Shown: piece after piece, positions 34,515 to 42,868 of the stretch
Numbering within the stretch: position 1 is the first letter of the stretch
How the letters are laid out: each line of letters begins with the position of its first letter
Program-made: the position numbers and the translations under genes
The notes under the pieces: model-generated
The model's database searches: none
What the model was told of the DNA's origin: nothing
The model's input: the letters and a program-made list of their open reading frames with translations, nothing else
Assembly: GCF_000686705.1 (NCBI RefSeq)
Contig: NZ_JMLJ01000003.1
Span: forward strand, 496,001 to 560,000
Direction of reading: 5' to 3'
Length of the DNA: 64,000 nucleotides
Origin: Clostridium hydrogeniformans DSM 21757
GTDB lineage: Bacteria > Bacillota > Clostridia > Clostridiales > Clostridiaceae

Positions 34515-35213
34515 TTATTTACTTTTTTGTCTTTCAGTCCAAACCTTTTTAACCACAAATATTAAAACTGATAAAGCAAAGAGTGTTAGTAGTCCAAAGA
34601 CCATCATCTTCGCTCCTCCAACTAGCATACCTCCAACATAAGAATATATTATAGTAGCCGGAAGTTGTCCAATACCTGTTGCTATAAAAAATGATATAAA
34701 ACTCATAGAGGTAAGTCCTGCTGCATAACTCACTACATCAAAGGATATAAATGGCAATAATCTTGCTATAAGTATTGTATGTTTTCCATACTTTTTAAAA
34801 AAGTCATCTATACTATCTAAGGCAAACTTACTGGTAAGTTTTTCTGCAGTGTTTCTTCCTAATAATTTAGCTATGTAAAAGCAAAGAGCTGCCCCTGCCA
34901 TAGAGCTCACCCAAGAAAGGATTGCTCCCTTCCACCATCCAAATAATGCGGCATTAGAAAAAGTTATCATAAAAGCTGGTAATGGTGCCGCAATAGATTG
35001 TAATATCATTAATGTAAAAGATATTATTGGTGCCCATACCCCAAAGGATAATATATATTTCTTTAAAGCTTCTAAGTCTAACATTCCTAAGTAAAATACC
35101 ATCTGATTTATGGTTTTATTAACAGGTGGTACAAATAAATATACTCCCACTATTGTTAATAATACTAATAACTTTATTAAAAAGGATTTACTAAACTTAA
35201 TTATTTTCCCCAC
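34515..35213 (-). CDS. TVP38/TMEM64 (DedA-like) membrane protein, operon proximal copy
   Basis: A 232-residue paralogue of the protein at 32568. Motifs are FSNAALFGWWKGAILSWVSS, CFYIAKLLGRNTAEKL and ARLLPFISFDVVSYAAGLTS. It has about six hydrophobic segments and a basic C-terminus (KKVWTERQKSK). It starts only 10 bases after the rhodanese stop. The GTG start sits very close to AAGGAGT, so the exact start is uncertain and a slightly downstream start is possible. It is probably co-transcribed with the rhodanese and Fe-S genes. Confidence 0.88.
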   Translation of the reverse strand: MGKIIKFSKSFLIKLLVLLTIVGVYLFVPPVNKTINQMVFYLGMLDLEALKKYILSFGVWAPIISFTLMILQSIAAPLPAFMITFSNAALFGWWKGAILSWVSSMAGAALCFYIAKLLGRNTAEKLTSKFALDSIDDFFKKYGKHTILIARLLPFISFDVVSYAAGLTSMSFISFFIATGIGQLPATIIYSYVGGMLVGGAKMMVFGLLTLFALSVLIFVVKKVWTERQKSK

Positions 35214-35223
35214 ACTCCTTAAA

Positions 35224-36171
35224 TTATTTTTCTAATGGATTACTACTATCTCCTGCCCACTCATAGAAAGAAGCATCATAGTTTTTAACCTTATCATATC
35301 CATTGTCTTTTAAAATTAATGCAAAATGTGCTGAACGTATACCTGCTGTACAATAAGTAACTATTTCATCTTCTTTCTTAAGTCCTGCATCTTTAAATAT
35401 TTTTTCTAGTTCTTCCTTTGTTTTGATTGTTCCATCCCCATTATAAACTTCAGTAAATGGTAATGATATGGCTTTTGGAAGATGTCCTCCTCTAGCCTCT
35501 CCAAATTTAGTAGCTCCTTCATACTCTTCTTTAGTTCTTGTATCTATTATTTTAACCTTATCTGCCTTACTCTTTAGCTCTTCAGTAGTTATAGTAAAAT
35601 CATTATTTAACTTCTCTACCTTATAGTTAGTAGATTTTGGCTCCTTAATTTCATTAGTTGTTTCTTTTTTCTCTGCCTTCCATAGATCAAAACCTCCGTT
35701 TAACATTTTTGCATCTATTCCAGCCATTTTAAACATCCATACAAGTCTTCCATCTTCGCCCCAACCATCTTTGTTTCCGTAAACAACAACGTTTTTTGTT
35801 TTATCTATTCCTAACTTAGAGAATTTTTCTGAAAGGGCTTTCTCATCCTGTAATACACCCCAGCCCTTATCTCCTGATTTACCAGTCATATTAGCAAACC
35901 CTTGCCATGGTGCATTTATTGCTCCCTTAATATGACCTTTATCATAATCTTTATTATTCCTTGCATCTAATAAAACTAACTTTTCATTATCTATATTCTC
36001 TTCAAGCCATTTAATATCTGTAAAATACTCATTACCCTCAGACTTATATTCTGTTTTAGTTGTTTTATTATTTTCCTTTATTTGATTTTTATTACCGCAA
36101 GCTGCAAATAATGATGCACTTATAATTAAAGAAGATACTATAATAGTAAATTTTCTTATGTTCTTATTCAT
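35224..36171 (-). CDS. Lipoprotein sulfurtransferase with two rhodanese domains
   Basis: A 315-residue lipoprotein (lipobox LFAACGN, Cys ~25), displayed outside the membrane. Two rhodanese domains are at ~50-180 and ~190-312. The C-terminal domain has the persulfide-forming Cys in VTYCTAGIRS. The N-terminal domain has VVVYGNKDGWGEDG, with no Cys in the loop, so it is structural. This two-domain layout is that of thiosulfate or mercaptopyruvate sulfurtransferases. It is the first gene of a minus-strand operon with TVP38, Fe-S oxidoreductase and a second TVP38. RBS is GGAGG. Confidence 0.9.
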   Translation of the reverse strand: MNKNIRKFTIIVSSLIISASLFAACGNKNQIKENNKTTKTEYKSEGNEYFTDIKWLEENIDNEKLVLLDARNNKDYDKGHIKGAINAPWQGFANMTGKSGDKGWGVLQDEKALSEKFSKLGIDKTKNVVVYGNKDGWGEDGRLVWMFKMAGIDAKMLNGGFDLWKAEKKETTNEIKEPKSTNYKVEKLNNDFTITTEELKSKADKVKIIDTRTKEEYEGATKFGEARGGHLPKAISLPFTEVYNGDGTIKTKEELEKIFKDAGLKKEDEIVTYCTAGIRSAHFALILKDNGYDKVKNYDASFYEWAGDSSNPLEK

Positions 36172-36381
36172 AATTTTTCCTCCAATTATATTTATTTTTC
36201 TCCTTAATTCACTTTAAACTTCCATAAACCACTATTAATTATATCAAATATATATTATAGCCGTTATAGATAATATCAATATAATTTCGTTTATCTATTA
36301 TTATTGTTTATAGTAAACCCCCTCTAAATTTTACATAAATTATACTAACTCAACAAAACCCCTTATATATACAGTAAATAA

Positions 36382-36519
36382 TCAAAGTTTATATTTTACT
36401 ATGAAGCCTTTGATTTTCAATCAAAAGATTTTTATTTGAACCATGGATATGAAATCTTTGGTGTATTAGATAATTGTCCAACAGAACATAAACGTTATTA
36501 TATGAAAAAGAATATATAA
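36382..36519 (+). pseudogene. C-terminal remnant of a GNAT acetyltransferase
   Basis: 45 codons in an open frame without start codon end in a TAA. The text FYLNHGYEIFGVLDNCPTEH followed by KRYYMKKNI is the classic C-terminus of a GNAT acetyltransferase. An in-frame TAA directly precedes it and no N-terminal part is visible in the 464-base gap, so the gene is a fragment. The rest of the 36172-36635 gap holds the rhodanese promoter region and one terminator. Confidence 0.75.
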
Positions 36520-36522
36520 ATA

Positions 36523-36560
36523 TTTTAAGGTGGAAATCTAAATTGATTTCCACCTTAAAA
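36523..36560. terminator. Terminator after the GNAT remnant
   Basis: A perfect 16-bp stem TTTTAAGGTGGAAATC with its complement and a 6-nt loop, right after the remnant's stop. It may also end the convergent patatin transcript. Confidence 0.85.
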
Positions 36561-36635
36561 TAACTTAATTATTAACACTCTCTTTAATAATGTTCATATC
36601 TTAGAATATATATTTATATATAATAAAAAATTTTA

Positions 36636-37559
36636 TTATATACTCTTAAAAACTCTTCTATATCTTTGAAAATCCCAGCTTTCAATAAACTTTATAGTGC
36701 TTTTATATCCAATAGTAAACAAATGATTTATATATTTATTAGCTTCATTAAAGTCTGTAGATTTGATGCTGTTATCATTGTCTAAGATAATAGTTCTTAT
36801 AAAATCCCTATGTCTTATAAAATTGTCCTCACTTTGATTTAAGGGTGCTGATAATACGTCCTTAGTATAGGACAATATCCCCTTCTTTCCCTTCTCTGTC
36901 TCACTTTCTAAATCCTTCACCCTAATACCAAAGGTAGGCCACCTAGGTATCCCTTCCCTATCAAATATCCATACAGGAAAGTTACTTAAAAGCCCTCCAT
37001 CAACTATAAAATATTCCTTATCTTCCTTATCCTTTAATAATACAGGAGTAAAATAAAATGGTATAGAACAACTCATTCTTACAGCCTTTGCCACACTAAA
37101 ACTAAGAGGATCTATTCCATAATCCTTTAGATCTTCTGGAAGTATAATCATCTTTTTTCTTGTTATGTCTGCAGCTATTATTTTAACCCTGCTTTCTCCA
37201 TTATTCATTATGTCCCTAAAGGTTCTAATACCTTTATCCTTAAGTAAAGCAGCCATCCAGGTTTCTACAATGGTACTATCAAATACTCCCTTATTGAAAA
37301 TAAGAGATAATGGCTTTCCTATGCCAAATATTTTACTAGTTTTAGTCTTTTTCATAAAGGTTTTAAAATCTATACTATAAAGAATTTTTATTATCTCCTC
37401 ACTAGAGTAACCTGCCACTATAAGTGTTGCCATCACTGCTCCTGCTGAAGTTCCTGCACATCTTTGAATATTATATCCTCCATCTACAATAGCCTTATAA
37501 GCTCCAGCATGGCTTACTCCTAATACCCCACCACCTTCAAAAACTAAATCCACATTCAT
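36636..37559 (-). CDS. Patatin-like phospholipase
   Basis: A 307-residue patatin-domain lipid acyl hydrolase. The oxyanion loop is EGGGVLGVSHAGA at the N-terminus, the nucleophile elbow is CAGTSAGAV (GxSxG, Ser ~38) and the catalytic Asp is in VDGGLLSNFP. No signal peptide is seen, so it is probably cytoplasmic and acts on membrane lipids. The start codon and first four codons lie in the 3' arm of a perfect 18-bp hairpin whose loop holds the RBS AGGGGAGGTAGGG, which suggests translational control. It appears monocistronic. Confidence 0.9.
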   Translation of the reverse strand: MNVDLVFEGGGVLGVSHAGAYKAIVDGGYNIQRCAGTSAGAVMATLIVAGYSSEEIIKILYSIDFKTFMKKTKTSKIFGIGKPLSLIFNKGVFDSTIVETWMAALLKDKGIRTFRDIMNNGESRVKIIAADITRKKMIILPEDLKDYGIDPLSFSVAKAVRMSCSIPFYFTPVLLKDKEDKEYFIVDGGLLSNFPVWIFDREGIPRWPTFGIRVKDLESETEKGKKGILSYTKDVLSAPLNQSEDNFIRHRDFIRTIILDNDNSIKSTDFNEANKYINHLFTIGYKSTIKFIESWDFQRYRRVFKSI

Positions 37560-37598
37560 ATATCCCTACCTCCCCTAGTAATATATGAATGTGGATTT
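37546..37598 (-). promoter_or_regulatory. Hairpin enclosing the RBS and start codon of the patatin gene
   Basis: AAATCCACATTCATATAT (37546-37563) and ATATATGAATGTGGATTT (37581-37598) form a perfect 18-bp inverted repeat with a 17-nt loop. In the mRNA the loop carries the Shine-Dalgarno and the 3' arm carries ATG plus codons 2-4. The 5' arm is effectively an inverted copy of the gene start. A cis-acting translational switch or thermometer is possible. Confidence 0.7.
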
Positions 37599-37734
37599 TA
37601 TTAAGTTACAATTAATGTAATTTTCTTCTTCTCCTCTTACTCTCTTTAAAAATCAAAGTAATCATAGGCTTTAGTCTTAACTTAGAAAATAAAAAATCTT
37701 TATTTATGAAATATGGTTATTTCAATAAAGGTAG

Positions 37735-38478
37735 TTAAGTCAATAAGCTTTTAAACTTTTCCAGATTACAATTTAAATCTACTGCATTTCTTTTTAACTT
37801 TAATGGATTATCTTCCTTTGTATTAATTCCTGGTGCTGTGGTAAAGGCCAATAAAAACTTTTCATCATAAAGCCAATTTACTATTTCCTCTTTAAATACT
37901 CCAAAAGGATAAGCAAATACCTTTTTCGCCATTACAAAGCTTTCACATTCTCTTATATCCTTAATAAAGGTGTCTTTGTCCACTTTTAGAAGATCAGTAA
38001 TCCCATCTGCTCTTTTATGTAATGATTTTGTATGGTTAGCATAGGTAAATACATCCTTCATTTCTTCAAGTTCTTCTTTTGAAGCACATACACTTTTTAA
38101 AGGATTATATTCTTGTTTATCTTCAAATACCCAGTTTAGCACCATAAATCCTACTGCCGAGAATCCATATTTTTTTAATATAGGGTAAGCATATATATAA
38201 GAAGACTTATAGGTGTCATCAAAGGTTATAAGCACCGACTTTTCTTTTAATGGTTTATTATTATAATAAAAATCTATTACATCTTTTAATGTTATGATTG
38301 AGTAATTATTATCATATAAATACTTCATTTGGTTTTCAAATTCATTAAGAAATACAAATAAAGGCTTAGGAAGTATATCACTATACCCATCCCCTACTAA
38401 TAACTCTGAATTATTATCTTCTTTATAATCCTCTTTCTTTATAATTTCATGATACATAAGAACAGTAAATTTATCCAT
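37735..38478 (-). CDS. Polysaccharide deacetylase family protein
   Basis: About 247 residues of the NodB/PgdA-like fold. The first motif is LITFDDTYKSS with the catalytic and metal Asp, the second is YANHTKSLHKRAD with two His, and YPFG is a later conserved block. There is no clear signal peptide (MDKFTVLMYHEI), so a wall substrate is less certain than for secreted relatives. Start ATG 38478 is 6 bases after AGGAGG; another ATG six bases earlier touches the RBS and is unlikely. It appears monocistronic. Confidence 0.85.
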   Translation of the reverse strand: MDKFTVLMYHEIIKKEDYKEDNNSELLVGDGYSDILPKPLFVFLNEFENQMKYLYDNNYSIITLKDVIDFYYNNKPLKEKSVLITFDDTYKSSYIYAYPILKKYGFSAVGFMVLNWVFEDKQEYNPLKSVCASKEELEEMKDVFTYANHTKSLHKRADGITDLLKVDKDTFIKDIRECESFVMAKKVFAYPFGVFKEEIVNWLYDEKFLLAFTTAPGINTKEDNPLKLKRNAVDLNCNLEKFKSLLT

Positions 38479-38821
38479 GTTCATCCTCCTAAAATTAAGA
38501 TAAAAATTAATTTTTAAAGTTTCCATTAAATCATTCCTAGCTTAGAATATGTAAACTTTATAACTATTTTTAATTCTTAATACATATAAAATATTAGTAT
38601 TGTATATCCTCTTTACAAGACTTCATTTCTTTGGTTATATAGGTAATTATATCATAATAGTTAGACAAATTTTTAAGTAAGGTATATAAACATAATTCAA
38701 GTTTTATATTGATATATATTGTCAATGTTCCTATATAATGTTAATATTAGTCATAATATTATGGAGGATAGGAATGTATATAAATATTCTACTTCCTATA
38801 TATAAGAATGGGGGATAACTT
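38479..38821. other. Divergent intergenic region
   Basis: A 343-base AT-rich region between the divergent deacetylase and GNAT genes. It must contain both promoters. I see no palindromic operator, hairpin or short gene. Confidence 0.4.
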
Positions 38822-39346
38822 ATGAAAAATTTATTTTTATCTAGTCCAAATAGTGATTATGAAAAGAGTTTTAAAGATTATGTGTTAGCCTATAAGGAAT
38901 CAAATGATGAATATTATTTTAATAAATATAAAAAGGGACTGGACAGTTTTAATGAATATTTAAAAGACTTATATAACTATTCTAAAGGAATAGATTTATC
39001 TCAAGGAGAAGTTATAACCTCAACATTTTGGTTAATTGATAATAATAAAGTAGTAGGAGTATTACGAATTAGACATGAAGAAGTAGAGTATTCTGGCCAT
39101 ATAGGCTATGACATATCTCCATTTTATAGGAATAAGGGCTATGGTTCTGCAATTCTTCAATTAGCATTAAAAGAGGCTATTAACCTAGGGATACAAGAGG
39201 TAATAGTAACTTGTAACATAGATAATGTATATTCAAAAAAGATTATAGAAAAAAGTAATGGAAAACTATTAGGAAGAATTTTCGATGAGGAAGAGAATGA
39301 ACATCTTTATAAATATAGTATTACAACATCTAATCACAAATTATAA
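38822..39346 (+). CDS. GNAT family N-acetyltransferase
   Basis: A 174-residue GNAT enzyme that transfers an acetyl group from acetyl-CoA to an amine; the substrate is unknown. The core is STFWLIDNNKVVGVLRIRHE, then the acetyl-CoA-binding loop YRNKGYGSAIL (Q/RxxGxG/A type) and VTCNIDNVYSKKIIEKSNGK. The N-terminal ~60 residues (SDYEKSFKDYVLAYKES) match YesJ-like members. RBS is GGGGGA upstream of the ATG. It is monocistronic with a terminator at 39448. Confidence 0.88.
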   Translation: MKNLFLSSPNSDYEKSFKDYVLAYKESNDEYYFNKYKKGLDSFNEYLKDLYNYSKGIDLSQGEVITSTFWLIDNNKVVGVLRIRHEEVEYSGHIGYDISPFYRNKGYGSAILQLALKEAINLGIQEVIVTCNIDNVYSKKIIEKSNGKLLGRIFDEEENEHLYKYSITTSNHKL

Positions 39347-39447
39347 AAAAGATTTTCTCTTATAACACTTTAGCTATTATTCCACGAATTTATTAAATGT
39401 TATACTATGTAAATCCCAAATATACTTTTATAAAAATATTATAAGTG

Positions 39448-39478
39448 AAAAGGTAGAATTGCGTTAATTCTACCTTTT
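39448..39478 (+). terminator. Terminator of the GNAT gene
   Basis: A perfect 13-bp stem AAAAGGTAGAATT with AATTCTACCTTTT and a 5-nt loop. Confidence 0.88.
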
Positions 39479-39515
39479 CTAAACCTTATTAGATATATTT
39501 CTTTTTATATTTACG

Positions 39516-39570
39516 AAAACATAGGTATATCATTGGGACAAACTACTCCTAATAGATATACCTATGTTTT
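39516..39570 (-). terminator. Terminator of the azoreductase/pirin operon
   Basis: A perfect 15-bp stem AAAACATAGGTATAT with ATATACCTATGTTTT over a ~25-nt loop, ending 8 bases before the pirin stop. Confidence 0.75.
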
Positions 39571-39577
39571 GCTATTA

Positions 39578-40279
39578 TTAATATTGTTTTTTCATTTCAA
39601 CAAGTAAATAATGACTCTTAGTTATGCCCTTTATATTTATATCCTCTTCAACTACTTCTAGGGCATCTCCATGATTTAAAACTTCATTGTTTACATTAGC
39701 AGAGCCTTCTATTTGAACCAAATATCCTTGACGGTTTTTATCTAGTTTAAAATCTATACTTTCTCCTTCTTCTATGAAAAGAGAGTATATATTTGCATCT
39801 TGATTTATCTTGATTTCAGCATCCCCTTCTTTTCCTGAAACCATATGAAGCCATTTTCCTTCTCTATCTTCCCAATTAAACTTATTGTCTCCATAGTTTG
39901 GAGTAAGATTCCTCTCATTTGGGAATATCCATAATTGAAGGAGTCTAAGTTCTTTTTCACCTAGATTGTACTCACTATGAAATACTCCACTTCCTGCACT
40001 CATATATTGAACATGACCACGAGAAATACTTTTTTCATTTCCCATACTATCCTTATGTGTTAAATCTCCATTGATAACATAAGTTATTATTTCCATATCC
40101 TTATGAGGATGGGTATCAAAGCCTGTTCTTGCATCTATTACATCATCATTTAATACTCTTAAAACACCAAAATTTATATTACTTGGATTATAATATTCTG
40201 CAAAAGAGAAGTGAAAATTAGATTTTAACCATCCAAGATTTGATTTTCCCATGTTTTCTCTATATATTTTTCTTATCAT
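39578..40279 (-). CDS. Pirin family protein
   Basis: A 233-residue bicupin pirin. The metal-binding cupin motif is visible: GFDTHPHKDMEIITYVINGD with two His, then H in GDLTHKDSMG and the later VFHSEYNLGEKELRLLQLWI block with further ligand. Some pirins are quercetin 2,3-dioxygenases; others are redox sensors. It lies 42 bases downstream of the azoreductase and in the same direction, so it is part of a quinone/electrophile-stress operon under the MarR regulator at 41164. No obvious loss of key residues. Confidence 0.9.
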   Translation of the reverse strand: MIRKIYRENMGKSNLGWLKSNFHFSFAEYYNPSNINFGVLRVLNDDVIDARTGFDTHPHKDMEIITYVINGDLTHKDSMGNEKSISRGHVQYMSAGSGVFHSEYNLGEKELRLLQLWIFPNERNLTPNYGDNKFNWEDREGKWLHMVSGKEGDAEIKINQDANIYSLFIEEGESIDFKLDKNRQGYLVQIEGSANVNNEVLNHGDALEVVEEDINIKGITKSHYLLVEMKKQY

Positions 40280-40321
40280 AAATTCTCACCCTTTTAAATT
40301 ATTTTATAGTTTAAAGATAGT

Positions 40322-41014
40322 TTAGAAGTTTTTAACAACCTCTTTAACATCTTGTGATGCCTTATTTTTAAGCTCATCCTTTGGCATATAAGCAGTACCC
40401 TCTATTACTATACTCTTTATATCTTGTATTCCCATAAATGATAAAGCTGATTCCATATAACTATGAGCATGAACAAAGTCTTTTGCTGGTCCTTCTGAAT
40501 AAACTCCACCAGTAGAATGAATATGGATTGCTTTTTTATCTTGTAATAATCCTACTGGACCATTTTCTGTGTACTTAAATGTTTTTCTTGCTACAATTAC
40601 TGTATCCATATAAGCTTTTACCATTGGAGGTAATCCTAGGTTCCACATTGGAGTTGAGAATACATACTTGTCAGCCTTTAAGAACTGTTCAGTAAGTTCA
40701 TCTATTCTTACTATTTTTTCTCTTTCTTCCTTAGTTAAATCTTCCATTGTTTTTCCACTTTGAAGCTTTCCCCATCCCTTTAAAACATCTTTATCTATCA
40801 TAGGTATATTATCTTCATAAACATTTACTTCAACAACTTCATCATTAGGATTTATTTCTTTATATTTATTTATGAAATCTCTTCCTACTGATAAGCTATA
40901 AGAATCCATTTCATCACTTGGATTTCCTTTTATATAAAGCACTATATTTTTATTCATATTTGTTCCTTCTTTCTTTGATTTATTTTTTAATAATTCTTTT
41001 ATAAACTTAACCAT
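40322..41014 (-). CDS. FMN-dependent NADH-azoreductase/quinone reductase family
   Basis: A flavodoxin-fold AzoR/AcpD enzyme that reduces quinones and azo dyes by two-electron transfer from NADH via FMN. Motifs are TPMWNLGLPPMVKAYMDTVI, then VARKTFKYTENGPVGLL and HIHSTGGVYSEG. Two starts are plausible: ATG 41014 after AAAGGAG, giving a 19-residue basic extension (MVKFIKELLKNKSKKEGTN), or ATG 40957 after AGAAGG, which matches the usual family N-terminus MNKNIVLYIKGNP. Two copies of the palindrome TACTAATTAGTA lie upstream, indicating MarR control. The pirin gene follows. Confidence 0.9.
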   Translation of the reverse strand: MVKFIKELLKNKSKKEGTNMNKNIVLYIKGNPSDEMDSYSLSVGRDFINKYKEINPNDEVVEVNVYEDNIPMIDKDVLKGWGKLQSGKTMEDLTKEEREKIVRIDELTEQFLKADKYVFSTPMWNLGLPPMVKAYMDTVIVARKTFKYTENGPVGLLQDKKAIHIHSTGGVYSEGPAKDFVHAHSYMESALSFMGIQDIKSIVIEGTAYMPKDELKNKASQDVKEVVKNF

Positions 41015-41050
41015 GTGTTTTCTCCTTTGTTTAAACCCTTATATGATTAA

Positions 41051-41062
41051 TACTAATTAGTA
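41051..41062. promoter_or_regulatory. MarR operator copy 1 (azoreductase promoter)
   Basis: Perfect palindrome TACTAATTAGTA, 37 bases upstream of the longer azoreductase start. It is identical to the copies at 41123 and 41621. Confidence 0.75.
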
Positions 41063-41122
41063 GTATTTAAATAAAAAAATTTTTTAATTAAATATAAGCT
41101 AGTTAACTATGATGTAATTTAG

Positions 41123-41134
41123 TACTAATTAGTA
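41123..41134. promoter_or_regulatory. MarR operator copy 2
   Basis: TACTAATTAGTA again, between the MarR gene and the azoreductase, 72 bases from copy 1. Confidence 0.75.
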
Positions 41135-41163
41135 GTATATTCTTAAATTAAATGGTGGTAAGC

Positions 41164-41607
41164 TTATGCACCACCTAGTTTCTTTAATAATATTATAAGC
41201 ATCTCTTTTTCTTCTTTAGTTAGGACATTAAATACAGTATTTAAATTTTCCACGTGTAATGGAAATATCCTTTCTATAATTTCTCTTCCTTTGCATGTAA
41301 GGCTAATAAGACAAGCTCTCTTATCTTTAGGATCTTTATAACGAGTAACAAGTCCATCCCTCTCTAAATTATCTATTACCACAGTCATATTTCCTCCCGT
41401 GGAAAGAGTTTTTTCTATTATCTCATTAATTCTAAAATCACCTTTATGATAGAGAAGTTCTAAAACTCCAAATTGAGATATGGTTAATCCAGCCTCTTTA
41501 ATAATCTTTTGCTCTCTTTTATTAACAGATTGCTTTGCCCTACTTAATACTATTAAAGTCTTTAAATTTAAGTCACTTATTTCTCCATAGGATTTTTTGT
41601 TTTTCAT
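41164..41607 (-). CDS. MarR-family regulator of the azoreductase operon (MhqR-like)
   Basis: A 147-residue MarR protein. The region AGLTISQFGVLELLYHKGDF and the recognition helix TLSTGGNMTVVIDNLERDGL resemble Bacillus MhqR, which represses azoreductase and quinone-detoxifying genes. Two Cys (RACLISLTCKG) next to the wing could sense electrophiles, although MhqR itself works without them. Exact palindromes lie 14 bases upstream of its own start and twice before the azoreductase, implying auto- and operon repression. The inducer is inferred from the gene context. Confidence 0.88.
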   Translation of the reverse strand: MKNKKSYGEISDLNLKTLIVLSRAKQSVNKREQKIIKEAGLTISQFGVLELLYHKGDFRINEIIEKTLSTGGNMTVVIDNLERDGLVTRYKDPKDKRACLISLTCKGREIIERIFPLHVENLNTVFNVLTKEEKEMLIILLKKLGGA

Positions 41608-41620
41608 ATTATTATAATAT

Positions 41621-41632
41621 TACTAATTAGTA
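41621..41632. promoter_or_regulatory. MarR operator copy 3 (autoregulation)
   Basis: TACTAATTAGTA, extended to AATATTACTAATTAGTAATA, 14 bases upstream of the MarR start codon. Confidence 0.75.
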
Positions 41633-41950
41633 ATATTGTCAACCTCCTATTAAAATTTATTTTTCTTTTTTGTTATGTAATAATTGGTATTATATAATTT
41701 TCTATTTTATGTTTAAATTATAGGCCTTATATGTAAAATCTTAAGTTATAGATAAATTAAAACAGTTTTTCACAAAGTAAATGTAATAAGTATAAGTTAA
41801 GAAATCAATCATGAACCCTATAACTTGTTGCTTTAGTTAAATCTTAACCTAGTGAAAATTTGTGCTTTCAAATTGTAAAGTCATAAACTTAATTAACTAA
41901 AAGGTGCTGATTTAAAGAACCTAAATTAACTACCACTCTTAATTAATCCT
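41633..41950. other. Gene-free AT-rich interval
   Basis: A 318-base gap downstream of the LUD gene and upstream of the MarR gene. I see no clear hairpin, repeat or coding remnant beyond short AT-rich tracts. Confidence 0.35.
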
Positions 41951-42592
41951 TTAGTATCCTAAGTCCTTATTAACTATAATTACCCTTATCCTTCCTTTAA
42001 TAAATTGTCCACTAATAGTTACAAAGCTATTGCATATTCTCTCCTTACTTTTACAATCTACACAATAACCTAGTTTTGTACAAGGTGTATCTTTCCCTAA
42101 CCTTTTAGCATCTATTGGTGCTGCAAAGCTTCTTACTCTCCTACTTGCCTCTTCTAAATCTTTAACAATTTTATTTATTCCTGTAACTATAATTACCTGT
42201 TTAGGTCCATATATAATAGGTGCTACCCTGCTACCATTCCCATCTATATTATAAAGTTCTCCACTTTCTGTTATTGCGTTAGTACTACAAAGAAAGGTAT
42301 CTGTAGAAAAATTTTTAATATAAATCTCCTTCTTTTCTTCCTTAGTAAGATTCTTATCATATTTATCTAGAAATATGTATTTTCCACTTCTTAAAAAATC
42401 TAATACTCCTGTTTCATCCAATGTGACTGAATCTCCTACCCCTATAGTTTCTCCTTCTTTAATAAATTCTTTTAATTTATTAGTTAATTCATCCTCATCT
42501 TGAACAAAATATCCATCCATATTATTACCATTTAATCCCTTAATAACTCTTTCTACTTGTTTTTCAATATACCATAAGCGATTTTTATCCAT
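41951..42592 (-). CDS. LUD-domain protein (LutC/YkgG-like)
   Basis: A 213-residue LUD-fold protein. Recognisable blocks are ETIGVGDSVTLDETGVLDFL, FLCSTNAITESGEL and YNIDGNGSRVAPIIYGPKQV. A C-terminal Cys cluster (CTKLGYCVDCKSKERIC) resembles an Fe-S or zinc site and is typical of a LUD subgroup in anaerobes. LutC relatives take part in lactate oxidation with LutA/LutB, but no such partners are adjacent here. RBS is GGGGGA. A single gene, with a role that remains uncertain. Confidence 0.82.
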   Translation of the reverse strand: MDKNRLWYIEKQVERVIKGLNGNNMDGYFVQDEDELTNKLKEFIKEGETIGVGDSVTLDETGVLDFLRSGKYIFLDKYDKNLTKEEKKEIYIKNFSTDTFLCSTNAITESGELYNIDGNGSRVAPIIYGPKQVIIVTGINKIVKDLEEASRRVRSFAAPIDAKRLGKDTPCTKLGYCVDCKSKERICNSFVTISGQFIKGRIRVIIVNKDLGY

Positions 42593-42704
42593 AGTTTATC
42601 CCCCACATTCTTATTGATTTACATAACTAATTTACATATAAAACTATTTACTTACAGTTTTAATATTATGTTAAATATACTAAGCCTTAATCTTCCCTTT
42701 GTAA

Positions 42705-42829
42705 TTTTATTATACCAACAAATTCACAGAAGAGACATAGAGGCTACTTCTCACCATTATAAATCCTTTAATAAAATAAAAACCATGTACAAAGGAAAGT
42801 TCGTTCCTTATATACATGATTTTTATTGA
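42705..42829 (+). pseudogene. Possible unidentified gene tail
   Basis: The + frame reads LYQQIHRRDIEATSHHYKSF and continues NKIKTMYKGKFVPYIHDFY before a TGA. It looks more protein-like than the AT-rich codons upstream, and no RBS or start fits. It may be the 3' end of a decayed gene; I do not recognise the family and chance cannot be excluded. Confidence 0.3.
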
Positions 42830-42868
42830 ATTTATAAATATATTTTGATTATACTATTTATCAACCAT

